Shown in pieces: positions 1-5,441 of a stretch of 5,441 nucleotides of DNA (position 1 is its first letter; every line of letters starts with the position of its first letter). The stretch is from positions 1 through 5,441 of the forward strand of contig CAIRNC010000034.1 in assembly GCA_903879875.1 (NCBI GenBank). The letters are read 5' to 3'. Under the pieces are notes generated by a model. It saw only the letters and a program-made list of their open reading frames with translations. It was not told the DNA's origin and ran no database searches. Origin of the DNA: an uncultured Bacteroidota bacterium (lineage in GTDB: Bacteria; Bacteroidota; Bacteroidia; Flavobacteriales; Flavobacteriaceae). The translations under genes were made by a program, and so were the position numbers.

Positions 1-1266
1 AAAAGCCCAGTTGTTTTTGTTTATTTACTAGCCACCGTATTAATTACAATTCCTTTGGAATATGCTTTTGGGAGTATGGCTAGTTTATTGTTTTTGGTAA
101 TTTCTTTTTCATCTTTTCACAAATTCAATCGTCCTTTTAACAAATCATTATTCTTACCCATACTTTTTTTCTTCTTAATGGTTTTGTCCCTAAGTTGGTC
201 GCAAAACATCAATTTGTCCACTAGTGGATTGCAAAAAGAGCTGTTGTTCCTTTTTACTCCTTTAGCCTTTTTATATATCCCTAAACTGAATCAAGAAAAT
301 GTTTTTAAAGCCTTTAGAATCTATAGCTTCGCAATGGTTTTTTATGCTTTTTTCTATATAATTAAAGCGATTTATCGATATATTTTAACGGGTAATATTG
401 GAGTGTTCTTCTATCATGAATTGGTAACTTTAGAATTGAATGCCATTTACGTTTCCGTATTTTCGTCATTTGCGCTTTTTTATTTTATTTCCTTAAAAAA
501 CAAAAGTGTTATAGAGCGAAGTGCCACTGTAATGCTTGGTGTTTTGGTCTTTTTACTTTCATCAAAAAGTATCATTTTCATCGATTTTTTATTACTTATT
601 TACTATTACATCTATTTTTCGGAAACTAGAAACAGTATAAAATTTATTACAATTGCTACAGTTTCAGCTTTTATGATTTTTTCTTTTGTATTTGTGCCAA
701 ACATCAAAGAGCGTTTTTTAATCGAATATGAAACCGCATTTGTTGATAATACCATTAATAAAAACATTGGTAATGAAAAAGAATTGGTTTACAATGTTAG
801 TTTAAAACAAGCATGGAATAACAAGGAATTTCAACAAAATAATTTTTTTCCTGGAACAGCTTTACGGGTTTTTCAAGCACGTATTTTTATTGAAATGTTA
901 CAAGAACAACCTATTTTATTTACAGGATTTGGTTTGGATTCTACTCAAGAAAAAATTAGAGAAAAAGCCAAACAATATAATCTATATTATGGTTACGGTG
1001 ATTTTAATTTCCACAATCAATACGTTCAAATTTTTGCAGAATTAGGTGTGTTTGGATTTTTAATATTAATTGCGATGTTATTTGTAAATATTAGAAAAGC
1101 AATAAAAAACAAAAATTTTCTTCATATAGTTTTTTCAGTAACAATGATAATCTTATTTTTGACAGAATCTTTTTTTTGCAGACAAAGAGGTGTTGTCTTT
1201 TTTATAACGCTTTATTGTATGTTCAACATTTTGGAAGCAAATAAAAAAGAAGTTGAAAAAATTTAA
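1..1266 (+). CDS. O-antigen polymerase/ligase-like membrane protein (Wzy/WaaL type), 5'-truncated by window edge
   Basis: This is an integral inner-membrane protein that probably polymerises lipid-linked repeat units or ligates finished glycan on the periplasmic face. The frame is open to base 1, so the true start lies upstream; the TTG at 55 lies inside the first hydrophobic stretch and is not a credible start. The visible part is 421 residues, close to the usual 400-450 of the family. Counting from base 1, about ten hydrophobic segments are seen (roughly 4-20, 26-37, 49-66, 83-94, 104-125, 146-165, 175-206, 213-233, 348-364, 373-392, 398-413). A large hydrophilic loop at about 234-343 ends in HNQYVQIFAELGVFGF, starting at H338. 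A loop with a terminal His-Asn before the next helix is typical of the Wzy_C/O-antigen ligase domain (PF04932). An ESFFCRQRG motif follows at about 389. It sits 26 bases ahead of the next gene's ATG. Polymerase and ligase cannot be told apart here; the polysaccharide genes downstream fit either. Confidence 0.82.
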   Translation, partial: KSPVVFVYLLATVLITIPLEYAFGSMASLLFLVISFSSFHKFNRPFNKSLFLPILFFFLMVLSLSWSQNINLSTSGLQKELLFLFTPLAFLYIPKLNQENVFKAFRIYSFAMVFYAFFYIIKAIYRYILTGNIGVFFYHELVTLELNAIYVSVFSSFALFYFISLKNKSVIERSATVMLGVLVFLLSSKSIIFIDFLLLIYYYIYFSETRNSIKFITIATVSAFMIFSFVFVPNIKERFLIEYETAFVDNTINKNIGNEKELVYNVSLKQAWNNKEFQQNNFFPGTALRVFQARIFIEMLQEQPILFTGFGLDSTQEKIREKAKQYNLYYGYGDFNFHNQYVQIFAELGVFGFLILIAMLFVNIRKAIKNKNFLHIVFSVTMIILFLTESFFCRQRGVVFFITLYCMFNILEANKKEVEKI

Positions 1267-1292
1267 TTTTTGAATCTATATAATTGAAACAC

Positions 1293-2276
1293 ATGAAAAG
1301 AATACTTATAACAGGTGCAGCAGGTTTTTTAGGATCTCATTTGTGTGATCGATTTATTGCCGAAGGTTATTATGTTATAGGTATGGACAATTTAATAACT
1401 GGTGACTTAAAAAACATTGAACACTTATTTAAATTAGAAAATTTTGAATTTTATCATCATGATATTACAAAATTTGTACATGTTCCAGGTGATTTAGATT
1501 ACATTCTTCATTTTGCTTCTCCTGCAAGTCCTATTGATTATTTAAAAATTCCAATACAGACATTAAAAGTAGGGTCTTTAGGCACTCATAATTTATTAGG
1601 ATTGGCAAGAGTAAAAAAAGCTAGAATTTTAATTGCATCTACTTCCGAAGTTTATGGAGATCCACTAATTCATCCACAAACCGAAGAATATTATGGAAAT
1701 GTAAACACCATTGGTCCAAGAGGAGTTTATGATGAAGCCAAACGTTTTCAAGAATCCATTACCATGGCGTATCATACTTTTCATGGTGTGGAAACCAGAA
1801 TTGTTAGAATTTTCAACACTTACGGACCTCGAATGCGACTTAATGATGGTCGAGTAATTCCTGCATTTATTGGTCAAGCATTACGTGGCGAAGATTTAAC
1901 AATTTTTGGAGATGGTATGCAAACCCGTTCTTTCTGTTACGTTGACGATCAAGTAGAAGGCATTTTTAGATTATTACATTCCGATTATGTATACCCTGTA
2001 AATATTGGGAATCCCGACGAAATAACAATTAAAGATTTTGCCGACGAAATTATTAAACTTACCGCTACTAAACAAAAAGTAGTGTATCATCCATTGCCTA
2101 TAAATGATCCTTTACAACGCAAGCCAGATATTACAAAAGCTCAGGAAATTTTAGGCTGGGAAGCTAAAACAAATCGACACGATGGCATGAAAATCACCTA
2201 TGATTACTTTAAATCATTGTCAAATGAGGAATTGTTAAAAGAAGAACATAAAGATTTTTCTAAGTATATCAATTAA
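1293..2276 (+). CDS. uxs: UDP-glucuronate decarboxylase (UDP-xylose synthase), extended SDR family
   Basis: This cytoplasmic NAD-dependent enzyme oxidises and decarboxylates UDP-glucuronate to a 4-keto-pentose and reduces it to UDP-xylose, a donor for surface glycans. The 327-residue protein opens with the Rossmann motif GAAGFLGSHL (8-17). It has the Thr-Ser-Glu set in STSEVYGDP (116-124), the YxxxK pair Y146/K150 in GPRGVYDEAKR, then RIFNTYGPRMR (172-182), DGRVIPAFI, GDGMQTRSFCYVDD (206-219) and QRKPDI (275-280). TSEVYGDP and GPRGVYDEAKR mark UDP-xylose synthases rather than dTDP-glucose 4,6-dehydratases, which have DEVYG. The ATG at 1293 is preferred over the in-frame TTG at 1284 because it places the beta-strand MKRILITG at the N terminus, as is usual. 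A charged tail (about 311-327) follows the core. The next gene starts 3 bases after the stop. The GC content of a sampled stretch (1801-1860, 23 of 60) is higher than in neighbouring genes, probably reflecting protein conservation. The substrate-forming UDP-glucose dehydrogenase is not in the window. Confidence 0.93.
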   Translation: MKRILITGAAGFLGSHLCDRFIAEGYYVIGMDNLITGDLKNIEHLFKLENFEFYHHDITKFVHVPGDLDYILHFASPASPIDYLKIPIQTLKVGSLGTHNLLGLARVKKARILIASTSEVYGDPLIHPQTEEYYGNVNTIGPRGVYDEAKRFQESITMAYHTFHGVETRIVRIFNTYGPRMRLNDGRVIPAFIGQALRGEDLTIFGDGMQTRSFCYVDDQVEGIFRLLHSDYVYPVNIGNPDEITIKDFADEIIKLTATKQKVVYHPLPINDPLQRKPDITKAQEILGWEAKTNRHDGMKITYDYFKSLSNEELLKEEHKDFSKYIN

Positions 2277-2279
2277 CTT

Positions 2280-3632
2280 ATGAAAAATAAAACGGGCAGA
2301 TATTCAGGTTATATTAGACCTTTTACCTATTTATTAGATTTGATAATAATTAATTTATTCTCCTATCTTCTTCTTTCGGACGATTTTCATACGCTTTATT
2401 TTGCTTCACTCATTTCTATTTCTTGGATTATAATTGCGATAAATCTCGGTTTTTATGAAGTATATCGATTTACTAAAGTAGTTTCTATTTTAGAAAAAGT
2501 AGTTAAACAATTTACCCTTTTTACATTACTTTGTTTTGCTTTTTCAGGGTTCTACATACAAAATTACAATTCAAAATCTATCTTAATATATGCCATTGTT
2601 ACTGTAATTTTAATTTTAGCTTTAAAACTTTTTGTATACTATTTCTTAAGAAAATTCAGAACCCTTTTTGGCGGAAATTTCAGAAAAGTAGTAATTATAG
2701 GAAGTGATAAAAATGTAAGTCAACTTGTTGATTTTTTTAATGAAAACCCAGATTATGGCTATAAACTGATTGAAGTTTTCAATCTGGAAGGTGATAAAAA
2801 ATCTAAAATAGAAGACAGTTTTGCATTTATTTTGAAACATAAAGTAGATGAGATTTATTGTTCTTTAAGTGATTTGACAAATAATCAAATCAAAAGTTAT
2901 ATTGATTTTTCAGATAATAATTTAAAACTTTTGAAATTTCTTCCTGACGATAAAGAATTTTTTGCAAGAAATATGAAGTTAGATTATTATGGCTATATCC
3001 CTATCATTTCCCTTAGAGCCATTCCGCTTGAAGACCCAATTAATAAGTATTTAAAGCGTATTTTCGACTTTTTATTTTCCTTATTTATCATCATCTTTGT
3101 GCTTTCATGGTTAACCCCAATTCTAGCTTTTTTTATCAAAATGGAATCAAGTGGCCCCGTTTTTTTTAAACAAAAACGTAACGGGCTTAATTATCATGAA
3201 TTTGATTGTTATAAATTTCGTTCTATGAATTTGAATGAAATCGCTGATTTAGAACAGGTGTCAAAAAACGACCCAAGAATTACCAAAACGGGTCGATTTA
3301 TCAGAAAAACAAGTATTGATGAATTACCTCAGTTTTTCAATGTTTTACTAGGAGATATGTCAGTAGTTGGCCCTCGTCCACACATGGTAAGTCATACCGA
3401 AATGTATGCCAAACGAATAGATAAATTTATGGTTCGACATTTTGTTAAACCTGGAATTACTGGACTTGCTCAAACAAACGGTTTTAGAGGTGAAGTAGAA
3501 AACGATAAAGACATCATTTACAGAGTGAAATATGATATTTTTTATATGGAAAACTGGTCTTTTTTATTAGACGCAAAAATTATTGTTATGACTTTAGTTA
3601 ATGCAATAAGAGGCGATAAAAAAGCGTATTAA
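2280..3632 (+). CDS. Polyprenyl-phosphate sugar-1-phosphate transferase (WcaJ/WbaP-type initiating enzyme)
   Basis: This enzyme moves a sugar-1-phosphate from a UDP-sugar to undecaprenyl phosphate, the first step of lipid-linked glycan assembly at the inner membrane. The 450-residue length and layout match the large two-part family. Four hydrophobic N-terminal segments lie at about 15-33, 39-58, 79-95 and 101-123. A Rossmann-like middle domain (about 135-245) begins RKVVIIGS. A membrane-inserted helix at about 261-287 contains the P280 break of the re-entrant type. The C-terminal bacterial sugar transferase domain (PF02397) follows. Its motifs are KRIFD (259-263), YKFRSM (311-316), DPRITKTGRFIRKTSIDELPQ (in which D347-E348 match the catalytic Asp-Glu pair), GDMSVVGPRP (358-367) and PGITGLAQ (391-398). 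All catalytic motifs look intact. Which sugar it uses (glucose, galactose or an N-acetyl sugar) cannot be read from sequence. The middle domain has lost the usual GxGxxG loop (GSDKN instead). It starts 3 bases after the UXS gene. Confidence 0.93.
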   Translation: MKNKTGRYSGYIRPFTYLLDLIIINLFSYLLLSDDFHTLYFASLISISWIIIAINLGFYEVYRFTKVVSILEKVVKQFTLFTLLCFAFSGFYIQNYNSKSILIYAIVTVILILALKLFVYYFLRKFRTLFGGNFRKVVIIGSDKNVSQLVDFFNENPDYGYKLIEVFNLEGDKKSKIEDSFAFILKHKVDEIYCSLSDLTNNQIKSYIDFSDNNLKLLKFLPDDKEFFARNMKLDYYGYIPIISLRAIPLEDPINKYLKRIFDFLFSLFIIIFVLSWLTPILAFFIKMESSGPVFFKQKRNGLNYHEFDCYKFRSMNLNEIADLEQVSKNDPRITKTGRFIRKTSIDELPQFFNVLLGDMSVVGPRPHMVSHTEMYAKRIDKFMVRHFVKPGITGLAQTNGFRGEVENDKDIIYRVKYDIFYMENWSFLLDAKIIVMTLVNAIRGDKKAY

Positions 3633-3635
3633 TCT

Positions 3636-4406
3636 ATGGAATCGCTTATGGTTTCTATAATAATGCCCGCTTACAATGCAGAAAAATACATAGCCGATTC
3701 AATACAATCCATTCAAAAACAAACGTATGCTAATTGGGAATTACTAATTGTTGATGATTGTTCTACCGATAATACAGTCGCTGTAGTTAATAAATTTATC
3801 CAACTTGATTCTCGGATTCAACTTTTTCAACTTCAAAAAAATGAAGGAACTGGAGTTGCAAGAAATACCGCTTTATCTAAAGTTACTGGACGATATATTG
3901 CTTTTTTAGATGCCGATGATTTATGGAAACCTTTGAAATTAGAAAATCAAATTGCTTTTATGCAATCCAATAAATTACCATTTACTTTTTCATTTTACGA
4001 TTGCATTAATGATAACGGGGAAACATTATCTAAAACTATTTATTCTCCGAAAAAACTCACTTATTTTCAATTGTTTTTTTGTAATTATATAGGGAATTTG
4101 ACAACAATCTATGATGTTAATTATTTTGGAAAACTTCCAATTTCTAACATTCGCAAAAGACAAGATTGGATGTTATGGCTAACTATTCTTAAAAAAATAA
4201 AAATTGCAAAACCTGTTCCAGAAAGTTTAGCCTTTTATAGAATTCGGGAAAATGCCATTTCATCAGCTAAAGTAAACTTGTTGAAATATAATTTTGGAGT
4301 CTATAGAAACTTTCACAAGCTAAACATTTTGACGGCATCGCTTTGTATGATCGGTTTTTTGTTTACTCAATTAATTATAAAACCATTTTATATAAAAAAG
4401 CAATAA
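3636..4406 (+). CDS. Glycosyltransferase family 2 (GT-A fold) with C-terminal membrane segment
   Basis: This is probably an inverting glycosyltransferase that adds a sugar from a nucleotide donor to the growing lipid-linked glycan on the cytoplasmic face. The 256-residue protein shows the family 2 order: VSIIMPAYNAEKYI (6-19), ELLIVDDCSTDNT (35-47) with D40-D41, NEGTGVARNTAL (69-80), the metal-binding DAD (92-94) in FLDADDLW, and RQDWMLWL (175-182), where D177 fits the catalytic base position of the (E/Q)DxxLWL motif. A hydrophobic stretch at about 230-250, followed by basic residues, suggests a C-terminal membrane anchor. It starts 3 bases after the preceding stop; a second in-frame ATG at 3648 would give MVSIIMPAYN, also a common family N terminus, so the start is uncertain by four residues. 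It is the last gene of the cluster and is followed by a convergent terminator. Base composition is very AT-rich (12 G/C of 60 at 4021-4080). Donor and acceptor cannot be predicted. Confidence 0.92.
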   Translation: MESLMVSIIMPAYNAEKYIADSIQSIQKQTYANWELLIVDDCSTDNTVAVVNKFIQLDSRIQLFQLQKNEGTGVARNTALSKVTGRYIAFLDADDLWKPLKLENQIAFMQSNKLPFTFSFYDCINDNGETLSKTIYSPKKLTYFQLFFCNYIGNLTTIYDVNYFGKLPISNIRKRQDWMLWLTILKKIKIAKPVPESLAFYRIRENAISSAKVNLLKYNFGVYRNFHKLNILTASLCMIGFLFTQLIIKPFYIKKQ

Positions 4407-4481
4407 GTAGAATTTGTACAATTAAAATTTATTTTTTTGCTTTTTTGGAATTTACCTAAAAAAGTTTGTGGAATTAAAATA

Positions 4482-4514
4482 AAAATCCCCAAATCTTTTG
4501 GACATGGGGATTTT
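4482..4514. terminator. Bidirectional intrinsic terminator between convergent operons
   Basis: A perfect 10-bp stem pairs 4482-4491 (AAAATCCCCA) with 4505-4514 (TGGGGATTTT) around a 13-base loop. On the + strand the 3' arm runs into ATAATTTTTATTTT. On the - strand it runs into TATTTTAATT, so both directions have a U-rich tail. It lies 75 bases after the glycosyltransferase stop and 22 bases beyond the rpmA stop, in the right place to end both transcripts. Only the four G-C pairs give strength; a weaker competing 5-bp pairing (4489-4493 with 4497-4501) is possible. Confidence 0.85.
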
Positions 4515-4536
4515 ATAATTTTTATTTTGAGAAATA

Positions 4537-4797
4537 TTATGCTTCAAATGGAAGTATAGAAACATACGATTTGTTATCTCTTTTCTTTTGGAAAAAAACA
4601 ACTCCATCAACTCTTGCATGTAAAGTATGATCTTTACTAATGTAAACGTTTTCACCTGGATTGTGTTTTGAACCTCTTTGTCTAACGATGATGTTCCCAG
4701 CGATAGCAGCTTGACCACCAAAAATCTTAACGCCTAAACGTTTTGATTCTGATTCTCTACCATTCTTAGAACTACCGACACCTTTCTTGTGAGCCAT
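4537..4797 (-). CDS. rpmA: 50S ribosomal protein L27
   Basis: This is a component of the large ribosomal subunit whose N-terminal arm reaches toward the peptidyl-transferase centre. The 86-residue protein starts MAHKKGVGSSKNGRESESKR and continues LGVKIFGGQ, NIIVRQRGSKHNPGENV (35-51) and DHTLHARVDGVVFF, the standard L27 order and length. It begins directly at MAHKKG, with no N-terminal extension of the cleaved Firmicutes type. The usual glycine-containing stretch before DHTL reads YISK here; this may be a normal lineage variant. It lies 23 bases downstream of rplU on the same strand. There is no Shine-Dalgarno sequence in the A/T-rich spacer, as is common in Bacteroidetes. Transcription should end at the hairpin at 4482-4514. 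Confidence 0.98.
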   Translation of the reverse strand: MAHKKGVGSSKNGRESESKRLGVKIFGGQAAIAGNIIVRQRGSKHNPGENVYISKDHTLHARVDGVVFFQKKRDNKSYVSILPFEA

Positions 4798-4820
4798 GAC
4801 GTATAAGTTTTAAATTGTTA

Positions 4821-5240
4821 TTATTCTTGAGTATCTTCTTTAGGTGCTTTTACCGCTTTCTTTTTTGGAGCTTCTTCCTCAACTTCAGCCACTACAGCTT
4901 CTTTTTTAGGAGCCGCTTTTTTAGGAGCTGACATAGTAATACCTTCAATTACAATTTGAGTAAGATATTGGCGATGACCATTTCTCTTTTTGTAACCTTT
5001 TCTTCTTTTCTTTTTGAAAACGATTACTTTATCTCCTTTTAAGTGTTGTAACACTTTGGCTTCTACTGAAGCACCTTCTATAGCTGGGGCGCCTATTGTG
5101 ATCGTACCGTTGTCGTCTAACAAATAAACTTTGTCGAAAGAAACTTTTGATCCTTCTTCATTTGTCAAACGGTGAACGTAAACCTTTAGGTCTTTGCTAA
5201 CTTTGAATTGTTGCCCTGCTATCTCTACGATTGCATACAT
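4821..5240 (-). CDS. rplU: 50S ribosomal protein L21 with lineage-type C-terminal extension
   Basis: This is a large-subunit protein that binds 23S rRNA. The 139-residue protein begins MYAIVEIAGQQFKVSKDLKV and carries the basic FKKKRRKGYKKRNGHRQYLT segment (75-94) followed by QIVIEGI, which closes the L21 core at about residue 103, the length of the E. coli protein. Residues 104-139 form an added tail of Ala, Lys, Pro and Glu with three APKK units (105-108, 110-113, 124-127) and a partial one (132-134); it is probably disordered. The ATG at 5238-5240 is chosen because MYAIVEIAG is the normal N terminus. It is the first gene of the rplU-rpmA pair, with its promoter 31 bases upstream. GC content is the highest sampled in the window (28 of 60 at 5041-5100), in line with a highly expressed core gene. 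Confidence 0.98.
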   Translation of the reverse strand: MYAIVEIAGQQFKVSKDLKVYVHRLTNEEGSKVSFDKVYLLDDNGTITIGAPAIEGASVEAKVLQHLKGDKVIVFKKKRRKGYKKRNGHRQYLTQIVIEGITMSAPKKAAPKKEAVVAEVEEEAPKKKAVKAPKEDTQE

Positions 5241-5270
5241 AACAAATTGTTTTATTAATTTTTAAGGTTG

Positions 5271-5300
5271 CAAATATACAATTAATTATGATTCATACAA
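5271..5300 (-). promoter_or_regulatory. rplU: Bacteroidetes-type promoter for rplU-rpmA
   Basis: Read on the - strand, TTG at 5300-5298 is followed by 19 bases and then TATATTTG at 5278-5271. This matches the Bacteroidetes primary sigma factor pattern (-33 TTG, -7 TAnnTTTG), including the spacing expected in flavobacteria. Transcription should start around 5263-5267, leaving a leader of only about 25 bases before the rplU ATG. That leaves no room for a structured ribosomal-protein leader. No Shine-Dalgarno sequence is seen in the leader. Confidence 0.8.
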
Positions 5301-5441
5301 CTACTTCATGAAAAATGTTTGGATTCGGTAACGGAATACATATTTTCTTTTCTAACTATTACCTGCTTAAAGACTGCTGAAACAGTTTCAAAACTTTGGT
5401 ATTCCATCGTGAAAAAAAGAAAAATGTGGAATAAGCGATAT
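5301..5441. other. Unassigned edge region upstream of rplU
   Basis: No recognisable gene is found. On the - strand one frame is open from the right edge to a TGA at 5308-5306, giving 44 residues that end YSVTESKHFS; it could be the tail of an upstream gene or chance. On the + strand a GTG at 5409-5411 starts a basic run (MKKRKMWNKRY if GTG is read as Met) that stays open to the edge and could be the first codons of a divergent gene. A third option, a 21-codon + strand ORF from ATG 5315, is too short to support. The two edge-open frames overlap, so at most one is likely to be real. Confidence 0.3.
5378..5390. repeat. Small inverted repeat TGAAAC-A-GTTTCA
   Basis: Six-base perfect arms (5378-5383 and 5385-5390) flank one base. 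It sits about 19 bases before the possible + strand GTG start at 5409 and about 80 bases upstream of the rplU -33 element. A regulator-binding site is possible, but in AT-rich DNA an arm pair this short could arise by chance, and no known operator is recognised. Confidence 0.3.

Noticed and set aside
55..57. TTG as the start of the O-antigen polymerase/ligase-like gene
   Set aside because: The frame is open to base 1 and the residues before it are part of a hydrophobic helix, so the gene is cut by the edge rather than starting here.
1284..1286. TTG as the start of the UXS gene
   Set aside because: The ATG at 1293 starts exactly at the first Rossmann strand, the usual N terminus; TTG would add only Met-Lys-His.
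1267..1292. Internal promoter before the UXS gene
   Set aside because: TTTTTG and TATATAATTG occur nearby, but no TTG plus TAnnTTTG pair at proper spacing is present.
1665..1877. Minus-strand ORF of 70 codons inside UXS
   Set aside because: It lies opposite highly conserved UXS motifs and has no recognisable feature; it is a shadow frame.
2646..2840. Minus-strand ORF of 64 codons inside the initiating transferase gene
   Set aside because: It is opposite a well-supported coding region and its composition looks like chance in AT-rich DNA.
4414..4421. TTGTACAA palindrome just after the glycosyltransferase stop
   Set aside because: It is only eight bases, with no extension of the symmetry and no recognised site; chance is sufficient.
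4452..4721. Minus-strand ORF of 89 codons overlapping rpmA
   Set aside because: It overlaps the unmistakable L27 gene in another frame and runs through the terminator hairpin.
5241..5270. A structured L21 leader or autoregulatory element upstream of rplU
   Set aside because: The predicted leader is about 25 bases, A/T-rich and shows no stable stem.

Overview
The window looks like chromosomal DNA from a flavobacterium or close relative (Bacteroidetes). It is AT-rich. None of the six annotated gene starts has a convincing Shine-Dalgarno sequence. The rplU promoter fits the Bacteroidetes form (TTG, 19 bases, TAnnTTTG), and L21 carries an Ala/Lys/Pro/Glu-rich C-terminal tail. The exact species cannot be told from the sequence alone.

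Bases 1 to 4406 (+ strand) are the 3' end of a surface-polysaccharide operon. In order it holds: a multi-pass membrane protein of the O-antigen polymerase/ligase type, cut by the left edge; a UDP-glucuronate decarboxylase (UDP-xylose synthase); a two-domain, membrane-bound polyprenyl-phosphate sugar phosphotransferase of the WcaJ/WbaP type that starts the lipid-linked glycan; and a family 2 glycosyltransferase with a C-terminal membrane segment. The last three genes are separated by only 3 bases (TAA-N3-ATG twice), so they are almost certainly co-transcribed and probably translationally coupled. Together they can supply a nucleotide sugar, put the first sugar phosphate on undecaprenyl phosphate, extend the chain and polymerise or ligate it. 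The flippase, the export proteins and UDP-glucose dehydrogenase are not in the window.

Bases 4407 to 4536 lie between convergent genes. They hold a hairpin with A/T tracts on both sides that should act as a shared bidirectional terminator.

Bases 4537 to 5240 (- strand) are the housekeeping pair rplU-rpmA (L21, L27), with a well-matched promoter at 5271-5300. The last ~140 bases hold no gene that can be assigned; there is an open minus-strand frame running in from the edge, a possible plus-strand start, and two small inverted repeats.

I found no clearly new system. The most useful observations are the UDP-xylose synthase/initiating transferase pairing, the shared terminator at the edge of the variable locus, and the clean rplU promoter.
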